Shown: positions 17,702 to 27,188 of the stretch, one piece after another
Numbering within the stretch: position 1 is the first letter of the stretch
How the letters are laid out: the number at the start of each line of letters is the position of its first letter
Assembly: GCA_023459215.1 (NCBI GenBank)
Contig: JAEWVF010000077.1
Coordinates: 1-64,000 of the forward strand
DNA from: Chloroflexota bacterium
GTDB lineage: Bacteria > Chloroflexota > Anaerolineae > Anaerolineales > Villigracilaceae
DNA length: 64,000 bases
Reading direction: 5' to 3'
Made by a program: the position numbers and the translations under genes
Notes under the pieces: model-generated
Told to the model about the DNA's origin: nothing
The model's input: the letters and a program-made list of their open reading frames with translations, nothing else
The model's database searches: none

Positions 17702-18652
17702 ATGATTGTCACAACCAAAAAGTTGTTTGAAGCAGCGTATGGCAAGTATGCAATCGGCGCATACAACATCAACAACCTCGAGCAGGCCATGGGGTTGTTC
17801 CGCGGGAACCTGGACAGCAAGGCCCCGTTCATTATCCAGATCAGCAAGGGCGCGCGCTCGTATACCCACAAGAAAATGCTCGAAGGCTTGATCACTTCGG
17901 CCAATGAGATTTTCCCGGACGCCGTTTTTGCCGTTCATCTCGATCATGGCGATGAGGAAACCTGCTACGACTGCATCGAAAGCGGTTTTTACAGCTCGGT
18001 CATGATTGATGCCAGCCACGAACCGTTCGAGAAAAACATTGAGACCACCCGTCGTGTGGTCGAGGCCGCTCATGCCAAGGGCCTGGTGGTCGAAGCCGAA
18101 CTGGGCATGTTGGGCGGCGTCGAAGAGCATGTGGCTGTCGATGAAGCCAACGCCAAGCTGACCGATCCGCGCCAGGCGCGCGAGTTTGTCGAACGCTCCG
18201 GCTGCGATTCGCTGGCGGTTGCGATTGGCACCAGCCACGGCGCGTTCAAATTTACCGGCTCGCAGGGCTTGCGCTTCGATGTCTTGTCCCTGATCCAGAA
18301 GGAACTGCCCGGCTTCCCGCTGGTGATGCACGGCTCCAGCTCGGTGCCGCAGGAAGAAGTGGAACGCATCAACAACGCCGGCGGCCAGTTGATGGGCGCG
18401 AAGGGCGTCGACGAGAATCAGTTCCGTGAAGCCGCCACCCTGGGTGTGACCAAGGTCAATATCGATACCGACGGCCGCCTGGTTTGGACGCGCGTCCACC
18501 GCGAATATTTCCGCGATAAGCCTGCCGAGTTTGACCTGCGCCCGGTCGGCAAGATTTTCATGGGTGAGTATGCCAAGTTCATTGCCCACAAGAACGAAAA
18601 GCTGGGCAGCGCCGGTCACCTCGACGAAGTCCGCGCTGTGGTTTCCAAGTAA
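17702..18652 (+). CDS. fba: Class II fructose-bisphosphate aldolase
   Basis: 316 aa from the ATG at 17702, which follows AAGGAAGGG. It is a cytosolic, zinc-dependent TIM-barrel aldolase catalysing the reversible cleavage of fructose 1,6-bisphosphate to DHAP and glyceraldehyde 3-phosphate. Visible family motifs: N-terminal GAYNINNLEQ, zinc ligand and catalytic region HLDHGD, EAELGMLGG with further metal ligands, AIGTSHGAFKF with zinc His, and phosphate-binding MHGSSSVP and VNIDTDGR. It is monocistronic, with a divergent promoter upstream and a terminator downstream. Lying near pckA, it supports a glycolysis/gluconeogenesis role. Confidence 0.95.
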   Translation: MIVTTKKLFEAAYGKYAIGAYNINNLEQAMGLFRGNLDSKAPFIIQISKGARSYTHKKMLEGLITSANEIFPDAVFAVHLDHGDEETCYDCIESGFYSSVMIDASHEPFEKNIETTRRVVEAAHAKGLVVEAELGMLGGVEEHVAVDEANAKLTDPRQAREFVERSGCDSLAVAIGTSHGAFKFTGSQGLRFDVLSLIQKELPGFPLVMHGSSSVPQEEVERINNAGGQLMGAKGVDENQFREAATLGVTKVNIDTDGRLVWTRVHREYFRDKPAEFDLRPVGKIFMGEYAKFIAHKNEKLGSAGHLDEVRAVVSK

Positions 18653-18675
18653 CTTTTGAGTTTAGACTGTGTTTG

Positions 18676-18706
18676 GGGCGAGATCATCATCTCGCCCTAA
18701 ATTTTT
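18676..18706 (+). terminator. Terminator of the aldolase gene
   Basis: GGGCGAGAT / ATCTCGCCC, a 9-bp stem with CATC loop, then TAAATTTTT. It overlaps the only longer possible start of the Nudix gene, so the Nudix start was placed after it. Confidence 0.85.
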
Positions 18707-18714
18707 GGAGTGGG

Positions 18715-19212
18715 ATGCCGGCTGCTGACCAAAACATCAACCCCAAACGCTACCAGATCATTCCGCGCGTGCTGGTTTTTGCCTGGCGAGGCGAGTCGCT
18801 TTTGCTATTGAAAATCAAGGGCAAGGGCCGCTGGGATGGCCGCTATAACGGGCTGGGCGGGCACATCGAGCGCGGTGAAACGGCCCTGGCGGCGGCGCGG
18901 CGCGAGCTGTTGGAAGAATCCGGCTTGCAGGCCGATTTGCGCTTTGTCGGCAGCCTGCTGATCGACACGGGTGAAAATCCCGGCCTGGGACTGTTCATTT
19001 TTAACGGCCAGGCAGGCCCCGGTGAGCTTGTTCCGAGCGAGGAAGGCGACCTGGCCTGGATTCCGTTTCAGGATGTGTCCAGCCTGCCTCTGCTGGAGGA
19101 TGTCCCGATCCTGCTGCAGCGGATTCGCGCGATGCGGCCTGAAGATGCTCCTTTTGCGGCGCGCTCGTTCTATGATGCGCAGGGACAATTGCGGGTGGTT
19201 TTCGAGGTTTGA
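18715..19212 (+). CDS. Nudix hydrolase
   Basis: 165 aa from the ATG at 18715, preceded by TTTGGAG at 5-nt spacing. It carries a complete Nudix box, GX5EX7REX2EEXG, from GHIERGETAL to RRELLEESGL, which binds Mg2+ and hydrolyses nucleoside diphosphates linked to another moiety. The beginning PKRYQIIPRVLVFAW and the GKGRWDGRYNGLGGHIE segment resemble MutT/8-oxo-dGTP or dihydroneopterin-type members, but the substrate is not predictable from the box. It is transcribed after the aldolase terminator. Confidence 0.92.
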   Translation: MPAADQNINPKRYQIIPRVLVFAWRGESLLLLKIKGKGRWDGRYNGLGGHIERGETALAAARRELLEESGLQADLRFVGSLLIDTGENPGLGLFIFNGQAGPGELVPSEEGDLAWIPFQDVSSLPLLEDVPILLQRIRAMRPEDAPFAARSFYDAQGQLRVVFEV

Positions 19213-19269
19213 CGAGGCTGCCAGAAAAATTATGACATTTGGCGTGATATTGGCCGGTCTTGCAGGGAG

Positions 19270-19275
19270 TATAAT
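19270..19275 (+). promoter_or_regulatory. -10 element of the aminotransferase promoter
   Basis: TATAAT between the Nudix and aminotransferase genes. No convincing -35 at 16-18 nt is visible (TTGGCC is only 14 nt upstream). An expected start near 19282 would put the palindrome at 19295-19313 in the early leader. Confidence 0.5.
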
Positions 19276-19294
19276 GGCGATATGGCAGTGATGT

Positions 19295-19313
19295 CTGACA
19301 ATAAAATTGTCAG
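19295..19313. promoter_or_regulatory. Perfect palindrome, candidate operator
   Basis: CTGACAAT-AAA-ATTGTCAG, two perfect 8-bp arms with a 3-nt centre, about 20 nt downstream of the -10. Position and symmetry fit the binding site of a dimeric repressor; an RNA hairpin is the alternative. Confidence 0.45.
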
Positions 19314-19339
19314 CGCCCTTTGGCGGTGGTCGTACTATG

Positions 19340-19376
19340 CCTGGTCAGCAGAAGTTTGCTGGCCAGGTTTGCTTTT
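19340..19376 (+). terminator. Terminator-like leader hairpin before the aminotransferase
   Basis: CCTGGTCAGCA / TGCTGGCCAGG, 11 bp with one G-U pair and a 6-nt loop, then TTTGCTTTT, ending only 17 nt before the ATG of the downstream gene. It could be an attenuator rather than a terminator of the Nudix transcript. Confidence 0.5.
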
Positions 19377-19393
19377 AACCTAACGGAGGATCA

Positions 19394-20611
19394 ATGAAAC
19401 TGAGTAAACTTGCTTCTGAAATTGCAGAATCGCCGACCCTGGCGCTCAACGAAGAAGCCCGTCTGCTGCGCGAGCGCGGCGAGCCGGTCATCCACCTGGG
19501 GATTGGCGAGCCGAAGAACAAAACTCCGCTCGCGGCTATTTTGACCTCGGCGGCCAAGCTGACCAGCGGCGAGGTCAAATATACGCCCGCCGATGGGACG
19601 CTCTCCTTGAAAAAAGCCATCATTCGCTACACGGAGGAGAATTACGACCGTTTGGTTGCTCCTGAAAATGTGATTGTGACCAATGGGGCCAAGCAGTCAC
19701 TGTTCAATATTTTCTATAGCATTTTGAACCCGCAGGATGAAGTGATTATCCTGGCCCCGTATTGGGTTTCCTACCCTGAAATTGTCAAAATGTGCATGGG
19801 CAAGCCGGTGATCGTTACGCCCGAAGATGGCACGTTTACGCCGCGTTTCGAAGACATTGAACGGGCGGTGACCAGTTACACCCGCGCGATTATCGTCAAC
19901 AGCCCCAATAATCCCTCGGGCGTGGTGTATCCGCCGGCGTTGATCGAAAAATTGGTCGATTTTTGTGAGCGCAAGGGGATTTATCTGATTTGCGATGATA
20001 TTTACCACAAGCTGGTTTTTGAGCGCAAAGAGGCGGCTCCGGCTTATCGCTTCAGTAAAAAGGATGTGGAGGATTCGCACATCATTGTGGTCAATGGGGT
20101 GGCGAAGGTGTATGGCATGACCGGCTTTCGGGTCGGGTGGGTGGTTGCGCCTCGTCAACTGGTGCGGGTGATGACCAACGTCACCGCCCAGACCACATCC
20201 GGGGTCTCGCCGGTTTCGCAGGCCGCGGCGGAAGGGGCCTTGAACGGTTTACAGAATGTGGTCGAGGCGCTGCGTCTGCAAATCCAGAACAATCGCGAGG
20301 TTTTGTTGCAGGAGATGAAAACGTTCAACGGGGCGCGCCTGATCGTGCCGGATGGCACGTTCTACGCCCTGCCTGATTTGCGCGCATTCAGCAGCAACTC
20401 GGTTGAACTCTCGAAATTCCTGCTCAAGAAGGCGCTGGTGGTGACTGTTCCGGGCAAGGAATTCGGCATGGAAGGCCACATCCGCCTGTCGATTTCGGGT
20501 TCGGTCAAGGATGTGACCGAGGGCATCGCGCGCATCAAGTGGGCGCTTGATCCGAGTTCGCCAAATGAAATTTATATTGGCGATAAGAAGATGATCAGGG
20601 ATTGGTTGTAG
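19394..20611 (+). CDS. Class I/II pyridoxal-phosphate aminotransferase (aspartate aminotransferase-like)
   Basis: 405 aa; CGGAGG precedes the ATG at 19394. It has the fold-type I features in order: N-terminal HLGIGEPKNKTP, YTPADGTLSLKKAI, NGAKQSLFN cofactor-phosphate region, NSPNNPSGVVYPP, CDDIYHKLVF, and the Schiff-base lysine in NGVAKVYGMTGFRVGW. The residue before the lysine is Ala where many homologues have Ser. It is a cytosolic transaminase, probably interconverting aspartate and oxaloacetate, which would fit with pckA next door; other amino-acid substrates cannot be excluded. A long leader with a palindrome and hairpin suggests regulated expression. Confidence 0.9.
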   Translation: MKLSKLASEIAESPTLALNEEARLLRERGEPVIHLGIGEPKNKTPLAAILTSAAKLTSGEVKYTPADGTLSLKKAIIRYTEENYDRLVAPENVIVTNGAKQSLFNIFYSILNPQDEVIILAPYWVSYPEIVKMCMGKPVIVTPEDGTFTPRFEDIERAVTSYTRAIIVNSPNNPSGVVYPPALIEKLVDFCERKGIYLICDDIYHKLVFERKEAAPAYRFSKKDVEDSHIIVVNGVAKVYGMTGFRVGWVVAPRQLVRVMTNVTAQTTSGVSPVSQAAAEGALNGLQNVVEALRLQIQNNREVLLQEMKTFNGARLIVPDGTFYALPDLRAFSSNSVELSKFLLKKALVVTVPGKEFGMEGHIRLSISGSVKDVTEGIARIKWALDPSSPNEIYIGDKKMIRDWL

Positions 20612-20620
20612 AATTTTTTG

Positions 20621-20716
20621 CGTTGAGCGGAGCATGGCGCAGTCGAAGCGCGAATTGCCAGGAAAATATCCTTCGACTACGTTCCTCGTTGTCACTCGTC
20701 ACTCCGCTCAGGACAA
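20621..20716. repeat. Palindromic intergenic repeat
   Basis: Inverted arms TGAGCGGAG (20624-20632) with CTCCGCTCA (20702-20710), and AGTCGAAG with CTTCGACT inside. This GAGCGGAG...GTCGAAG composition is typical of dispersed non-coding repeats. No target duplication was found. It lies between the aminotransferase and pckA and ends about 5 nt before the pckA ribosome binding site. Confidence 0.65.
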
Positions 20717-20731
20717 GAGGAGAAGTAAACT

Positions 20732-22378
<1,647 letters not shown>

Positions 22379-22400
22379 CCTTTTCCAGTTCTGGCAATAG

Positions 22401-22475
22401 AACGCGGATTAACGGATTTGCGCGGATAAACTAAATCTATCCGCGCAAATCTATTGAAATCGCAATATCTGCGTT
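22401..22475. repeat. Palindromic repeat / convergent terminator-like hairpin
   Basis: Inner arms GATTTGCGCGGATA (22415-22428) and TATCCGCGCAAATC (22438-22451) pair perfectly over 14 bp; outer arms AACGCGGAT and ATCTGCGTT pair with one mismatch. It lies between the convergent pckA and lipoprotein hydrolase genes. It is probably a dispersed repeat that may also stop transcription. Confidence 0.7.
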
Positions 22476-22481
22476 TTGTTT

Positions 22482-23591
22482 TTAATCTTTCAAATAGCGG
22501 TCAAAAAATTCGATGCTGCGGTTCATGGCCGTGGTGAAATAGTTCGAAATGTTGTGATTATCGTTGGGGTAGGTGTACAACTCGACCGTTCCTCCGGCTG
22601 CGGTGATTTCATCGGCCAGTTTGACCGAGAACTCGACCGGCACATCCTCGTCATTGGTGCCGTGGTGTAACTGAACCGGCCCTGAGAGATCGGCCAGGTA
22701 GGAATTGGCCGAGACCGAAGCCCAGAATTCAGGGTTGCTCTCGGGCGAGCCGTATAGTTCTGACCAACCTGTGCGCCAGCTTGGGCTGCGCGAACTGGGC
22801 GAGGGAGTGAAGCTGCCTGTCCTGCGCCAGCAGCACAACAAATCTGGGTAGGATGCGACCACTCCGGCCCAGATGACCCCGGCCTTGACATCGCCGGAGA
22901 GCACCATGGCCCGCAGGGTCAGGTAGCCGCCCATCGAGTGGCCCCACATGCCGATTTTGTCGGGATTGACCTCGCGGTAGTTTTTGAGCGCGGCGACAGC
23001 GTTCATGACATCGATCTGGTAGCCGGGATGCCCATAAGCGCCGGTGGCCTCGCCCTCGGACTGGTCGTGTCCGCGGTAGTCGATGCGGAAGATGATATAA
23101 CCGCTGCTGGCCAGCCGGTCAACGTAAGCGATGTAGCGCTCGGTGGTGCGGTAAACATCCGGGGGAATATAGCCGTGGTTGAACACGATGGCCGGCCAGC
23201 CGCCCTCGGGTATTTCACCGTTGGGAATGGTCAACAGGCCGTAAATTTTCAGATCTTCGGAGTAGTAGTAGGCGTAATAGCGCCGATAGTTGACCGAAGC
23301 GGTCAGTTCGCGCTCGATGATGATGTCACTGCCCGGATAGGACATTGTCCGCAGGGCCGGGATGCTCATCGGGTGCGGCGTCGGCGTTGGGGTCAGGAAA
23401 ACGGTTGCTGTTGGCGGGGCGGTCGCAGTCGGTTTGTTGTCGAAAACAATCGTGGCGTTGGCGATTGCGGTAGGCAGCGGGGTGGATGTTGATTCTGTCG
23501 TCAAAGGTAGCGCGGCCTCGCTCGGAGCGGGCGCTCCGCAGGCGGAAAGAAACAGGGCCAGCAAGAATACCGATAAAAAGAGTCTGTTCAT
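22482..23591 (-). CDS. Lipoprotein alpha/beta hydrolase (S9 / dienelactone hydrolase-like)
   Basis: 369 aa. A lipoprotein signal with FLSAC (Cys18) is followed by a Thr/Pro-rich linker to about residue 75, typical of a surface-exposed tether. The hydrolase domain shows FNHGYIPP (oxyanion region), RGHDQSEGEA, the nucleophile elbow GMWGHSMGGYL, the acid residue in HHGTNDEDVP, and the catalytic His in YPNDNHNIS. This layout fits prolyl oligopeptidase-type or related serine hydrolases. Ribosome site GGAG lies before the ATG at 23591. It is transcribed after pepF, separated by a repeat, so it may have its own promoter. Confidence 0.88.
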   Translation of the reverse strand: MNRLFLSVFLLALFLSACGAPAPSEAALPLTTESTSTPLPTAIANATIVFDNKPTATAPPTATVFLTPTPTPHPMSIPALRTMSYPGSDIIIERELTASVNYRRYYAYYYSEDLKIYGLLTIPNGEIPEGGWPAIVFNHGYIPPDVYRTTERYIAYVDRLASSGYIIFRIDYRGHDQSEGEATGAYGHPGYQIDVMNAVAALKNYREVNPDKIGMWGHSMGGYLTLRAMVLSGDVKAGVIWAGVVASYPDLLCCWRRTGSFTPSPSSRSPSWRTGWSELYGSPESNPEFWASVSANSYLADLSGPVQLHHGTNDEDVPVEFSVKLADEITAAGGTVELYTYPNDNHNISNYFTTAMNRSIEFFDRYLKD

Positions 23592-23624
23592 GCTTGTCTC
23601 CAGGTTAATCCGTATCGATAATTT

Positions 23625-23689
23625 TTACCGCTGAGGCGCGGAGTCCGCCAAGAGCATGGCTCTCGCGTTCCCTGCGCCTTCAGCGGTAA
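23625..23689. repeat. Palindromic intergenic repeat (ACCGCTGA family)
   Basis: TTACCGCTGA (23625-23634) and TCAGCGGTAA (23680-23689) are exact inverted arms; the stem continues through GGCGC/GCGCC with one bulge. It resembles the core of the element at 29443-29518, which has arms ACCGCGAAG / CTTTGCGGT. No target duplication was detected here. Confidence 0.65.
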
Positions 23690-23723
23690 TGTTTTGCCTG
23701 AGGCTAATTCGGGTGTCTTGTGT

Positions 23724-25529
23724 TTAGATGGCTTCGTAACGCGCAATCTGGGCTTCGAAGGTTTTGATGCTGTCTTCCCAGAACTTCTTGCTGCGGATGT
23801 CGATGCCGAAGCGGGCAGCCAACTCGGCAGCAGGGGCTTCACCGGTGCTGGCGAGCAGGTTCATGTAATCGGGAACAAAAGCGGCCCCGCGCTGGGCGTA
23901 GATGGCATACAGGCCGGTGGCGAACAACAGGCCAAAGGCGTAGGGGAAGTTGTAGAAGGACAGTTCGGCGGCATAGTAGTGCGGTTTCCAGGTCCACATC
24001 CACTTTTGCAGGCAGCTTTCATCGAGTCCATCGCCGTAGGTGGCTTTCTGGGCGTTTTCCATGATTTCGCACAGTTCATCGACGCTCAATTCGGCTTTTT
24101 CACGGCGCTCGAAAACCTCCTTTTCGAACAGGAAGCGAGAATAGATATCGACAATCACCTGGCTGGCGCCGTTGAGCGAGAGCTCCAGCACGGCCAGTTC
24201 TTCCTGTGGGTTGGCGGCGCGTTTGAGCAAGGCCTGCGAGGCGATGGTTTCGCACATGATCGATGCGGTTTCGGCCAGGGTCATGGGGGTATCCTGCTGC
24301 AGGGCGGTTTTGCCGAAGCGGAAGGCGCATTCATTGTGGAAGGCGTGGCCGAGTTCGTGGGCAACTGTTGAAACCTGGTCGGGGGTGCCGTCGAAGTTGG
24401 TCAGGATGCGCGATTCTTTGACCAGTGGGACACCCATGCAGAAGGCGCCGCCACGTTTGCCGGAACGCTGCTCGGCGTCGATCCAGTTCTCATCGAAAGC
24501 GCGCCGGGCCAGTTCCTGCATTTCCGGGGCAAAAGTGCCGAATTGTTCGAGGATGAAGGCGCGAGTCTCCGGCCAGGTGTACTGGCTGGCGGTCTGGCCG
24601 ACCGGGGCGAACAAATCGTACCAGGCCAGCTTTTCCTTGCCCAGGTGCTTGGCTTTTGCCTTGAAATAGCGCCGGAACATGGGGAAGGAATCGCGCATGG
24701 CTTCGAGCATGGCTTCCAGGCTGGCGCGATCCATGTGGGCATTGTCGATAGCGCTGTGCAGGGCGTCTTCGCGCCCACGGCGTTGGTTAAGCACATTGAC
24801 CGCGCCCTTGATTCCGTTCAGGGCGGCGGCCAGCGGTTCCTTGACTGTTTCCCAGGCGGCATTTTCAGCTTCGTAGGCGCGGCGGCGGACTTCACCATCC
24901 GGGTGTGAGCGCAGGTTGATCAGGGCCGGCATGGGCAATTTCTTCGTTTCGCCCTCCAACTCGAAATCGACGCTCAGCTGGGATGTCACGGTGCCCTGCA
25001 ATTTGCTCCAGGCTTGCGCGCCGCTCAGGCTGAGTTCGGCGGCCAGGCCTTCCTCGGCTTCGCTCATCAGGTATTTGCTCTGTTCGGCGGCCAGCTTCAG
25101 GAAGTAGGCGTGGGTTGCCGCCTCGCCGCCCAGCGAAAGCACCTTTGGCAGTACCGCGGACAGGGAACCGATCCAGGCTGTGGTCTGGGTCGCCAGCATG
25201 GCCAGTTTGACGCCGCGTTGCTGGAACTCTGAGAACAGCCGCATGGCCTGCTTATCGTACGAGTCGGTGGCAATAAAGGAATGCAGGTAGGAGCCAATTG
25301 TCCCGGCCAGGTCGGAGAGTTCGTTCGAGTGTTTGATGACCCGGTTGACCAGTTCATTCAACTTCTTTGGGTCAGTGCCGGCGTCTGCTTTGGCGATTTC
25401 GGCTTTGTAGAAGGCTTCCATTTCGCCGATCTGGCGGTCAAGCTCGGCAATCGCAGCCTTGAATTGCTCTGAATCCAGGCCGGGGTAAACGTTTGACAGG
25501 TCCCAGTGGGGAAGAGTTGCAGCGGTCAT
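23724..25529 (-). CDS. pepF: Oligoendopeptidase F family zinc metallopeptidase (M3B)
   Basis: 601 aa, the normal size for the family. The zinc site is HELGHAFHNE (HExxH) followed downstream by the ETASIMCET segment with the third-ligand Glu. The N-terminal half is helical, with the pairing motif MTAATLPHWDLSNVYPGL that begins most PepF proteins. It is a cytosolic endopeptidase that degrades oligopeptides of about 7-17 residues in characterised members. AAGGAG lies directly before the ATG at 25529. It is probably cotranscribed with hflX and the 71-aa membrane protein. Confidence 0.94.
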   Translation of the reverse strand: MTAATLPHWDLSNVYPGLDSEQFKAAIAELDRQIGEMEAFYKAEIAKADAGTDPKKLNELVNRVIKHSNELSDLAGTIGSYLHSFIATDSYDKQAMRLFSEFQQRGVKLAMLATQTTAWIGSLSAVLPKVLSLGGEAATHAYFLKLAAEQSKYLMSEAEEGLAAELSLSGAQAWSKLQGTVTSQLSVDFELEGETKKLPMPALINLRSHPDGEVRRRAYEAENAAWETVKEPLAAALNGIKGAVNVLNQRRGREDALHSAIDNAHMDRASLEAMLEAMRDSFPMFRRYFKAKAKHLGKEKLAWYDLFAPVGQTASQYTWPETRAFILEQFGTFAPEMQELARRAFDENWIDAEQRSGKRGGAFCMGVPLVKESRILTNFDGTPDQVSTVAHELGHAFHNECAFRFGKTALQQDTPMTLAETASIMCETIASQALLKRAANPQEELAVLELSLNGASQVIVDIYSRFLFEKEVFERREKAELSVDELCEIMENAQKATYGDGLDESCLQKWMWTWKPHYYAAELSFYNFPYAFGLLFATGLYAIYAQRGAAFVPDYMNLLASTGEAPAAELAARFGIDIRSKKFWEDSIKTFEAQIARYEAI

Positions 25530-25546
25530 TTTTTCTCCTTGAAGTT

Positions 25547-25762
25547 TTATAGCGCCCAGGCCAGTAGCAGCCCGAACAGGGCAACCACAATGCCGAGGTG
25601 CAGGAAGAAGTTACTGATAACAAGAAAAGATGCGGGCGGCAGGATGAGCACGAGTACCAGGTTGACTAACACCAGCCCGATCCCAATTAATGGCAAAAGT
25701 CCCTTGCGGTGCGCGAAAAACGGCGAAGCTTGATCGATGAGTTTCGACAGCCATTGAATCAT
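25547..25762 (-). CDS. Small two-helix membrane protein between hflX and pepF
   Basis: 71 aa. An amphipathic N-terminal segment (MIQWLSKLIDQASPFF) is followed by two hydrophobic helices, about 22-42 (LLPLIGIGLVLVNLVLVLIL) and 46-68, separated by a PPAS turn. Its ATG overlaps the hflX TGA (ATGA), and pepF starts 17 nt after its stop, so coupled expression is likely. The family is not recognised. The product is presumably in the cytoplasmic membrane. Confidence 0.75.
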   Translation of the reverse strand: MIQWLSKLIDQASPFFAHRKGLLPLIGIGLVLVNLVLVLILPPASFLVISNFFLHLGIVVALFGLLLAWAL

Positions 25763-27108
25763 AGTTCATTCTCCTGTTCCTGGGGTTCCTGGTTTTTCTC
25801 GAAATCGCGGAATTGGGCCACCAGTCGTCCGGGGATTCTACCTTGAATCTTGACCCCGCCGCGGGTGTGTTCGATCCGTTCAACCTGACCGGCCTCGTGA
25901 AATTGCGAGATCAGTTGTCCCTGCTGATAGGGCAGGTATATTTCAACCGGGATGTACGTTTCGTACAGTTCCTTTTGAATCATCTGGCGCAGTTCGACCA
26001 GCCCGCTGCCTTTTAACGCCGAAACGGCTACCGAGCTTGGGTACTCGCGGGCAATCAGTTCGGCCAGGTTCGGGTCGTGCAGCCGGTCGGCTTTGTTGAG
26101 CACGGTGACGACCGGGATGTGGTTGGCTTCGATATCGTTCAGGGTTTCCTGGACGGCCTGGTATTGGGCCATGGCGTTGGGATGGGAAATATCGACGATG
26201 TGCAGCAACAAATCGGCTTCGGCGATTTCTTCCAGTGTGGCGCGGAAGGCCGCCACCAGCGTGGTCGGTAGTTTTTGGATGAAGCCGACCGTATCGGTCA
26301 GCAGGACAGCGTAGCCGCCCGGCAGTTCCACCCGGCGGGTGGTTGGGTCGAGGGTGGCGAAAAGCTGGTTGGCGGCGAGCACATCCGCCCTGGCCATGCG
26401 GTTGAGCAGGGTCGATTTACCGGCATTGGTGTAGCCGACCAGGGCTACGGTGGGGATGCGGCTGCGTTTGCGCTGGGCGCGGTAGCGCTCGCGGTGAGCG
26501 CGGACTTTCTCCAGTTCTTTTTTTAGCTGGCTGATTTTGCGCCCGATTTCGCGCCGGTCGATTTCGAGCTGGGTTTCACCGGGGCCGCGCAGGCCAACCC
26601 CGCCGACCGAGCCGGAACGTCCGCCACCGCCGCCGGCTTGGCGGGCGAGGTGAGTCCATTGGCGGGTCAGGCGCGGCAGGTAATATTCCAGCTGGGCCAG
26701 TTCGACTTGCAGCATACCTTCGCTGGTATTGGCGTGCTGGGCGAAAATATCGAGAATCAGGGCGGTGCGGTCGAGCACGCGCACGTTGGCGCCCATGATT
26801 TTTTCCAGGTTGCGCTGGTGACGCGGATTGAGTTCGCTGTCAAAGACGACCACCTGGGCCAGGGTTTCTTCTGCCAGCGCTTTGAGTTCCTCGACCTTGC
26901 CTGAGCCGATGTAGCTTTCGGGGTTGGGCTTGTCGAGTTTTTGGGTCATTTCGCCGACCACGTCCAGCCCGGCGGTGTCAGCCAGCAGGGCCAGCTCGGC
27001 GAGCGAGTCTTCGAGCGTGAGCAGACTTTTTTCTTGAAAGAATTCGACACCAACCAAAAACGCCCGCTCACGCGGCGGGGTGGTTGGTTCAGGGATACGT
27101 TTAGCCAT
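25759..27108 (-). CDS. hflX: Ribosome-associated GTPase HflX
   Basis: 449 aa with the HflX order: N-terminal domain containing GEMTQKLDKPNPESYIGSGK and FDSELNPRHQRNLE, a Gly-rich loop GGGGGRSGSVGGVGLRGPGE, a coiled coil to about residue 210, then the G domain with G1 GYTNAGKS, G3 DTVGF, G4 NKAD. The protein binds 50S subunits and splits or rescues stalled ribosomes under stress in characterised bacteria. There is no obvious Shine-Dalgarno before the ATG; TATAAA sits 4 nt upstream. It heads the hflX-71aa-pepF operon. Confidence 0.96.
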   Translation of the reverse strand: MAKRIPEPTTPPRERAFLVGVEFFQEKSLLTLEDSLAELALLADTAGLDVVGEMTQKLDKPNPESYIGSGKVEELKALAEETLAQVVVFDSELNPRHQRNLEKIMGANVRVLDRTALILDIFAQHANTSEGMLQVELAQLEYYLPRLTRQWTHLARQAGGGGGRSGSVGGVGLRGPGETQLEIDRREIGRKISQLKKELEKVRAHRERYRAQRKRSRIPTVALVGYTNAGKSTLLNRMARADVLAANQLFATLDPTTRRVELPGGYAVLLTDTVGFIQKLPTTLVAAFRATLEEIAEADLLLHIVDISHPNAMAQYQAVQETLNDIEANHIPVVTVLNKADRLHDPNLAELIAREYPSSVAVSALKGSGLVELRQMIQKELYETYIPVEIYLPYQQGQLISQFHEAGQVERIEHTRGGVKIQGRIPGRLVAQFRDFEKNQEPQEQENEL

Positions 27109-27188
27109 AAGATTTATAACCTTGGGAACTACACTAACGTTAAAACCTTAACGCCAGCGCTAAGAACGGCGTAAAGATTCAAAATTCA

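Noticed and set aside
18673..18714. Longer Nudix start at 18673
   Set aside because: It would lie in the aldolase terminator hairpin; the ATG at 18715 has its own ribosome site.
20621..20716. Third MITE with target duplication
   Set aside because: The inverted arms are real, but no matching direct repeats could be found at the borders, so only a repeat is claimed.
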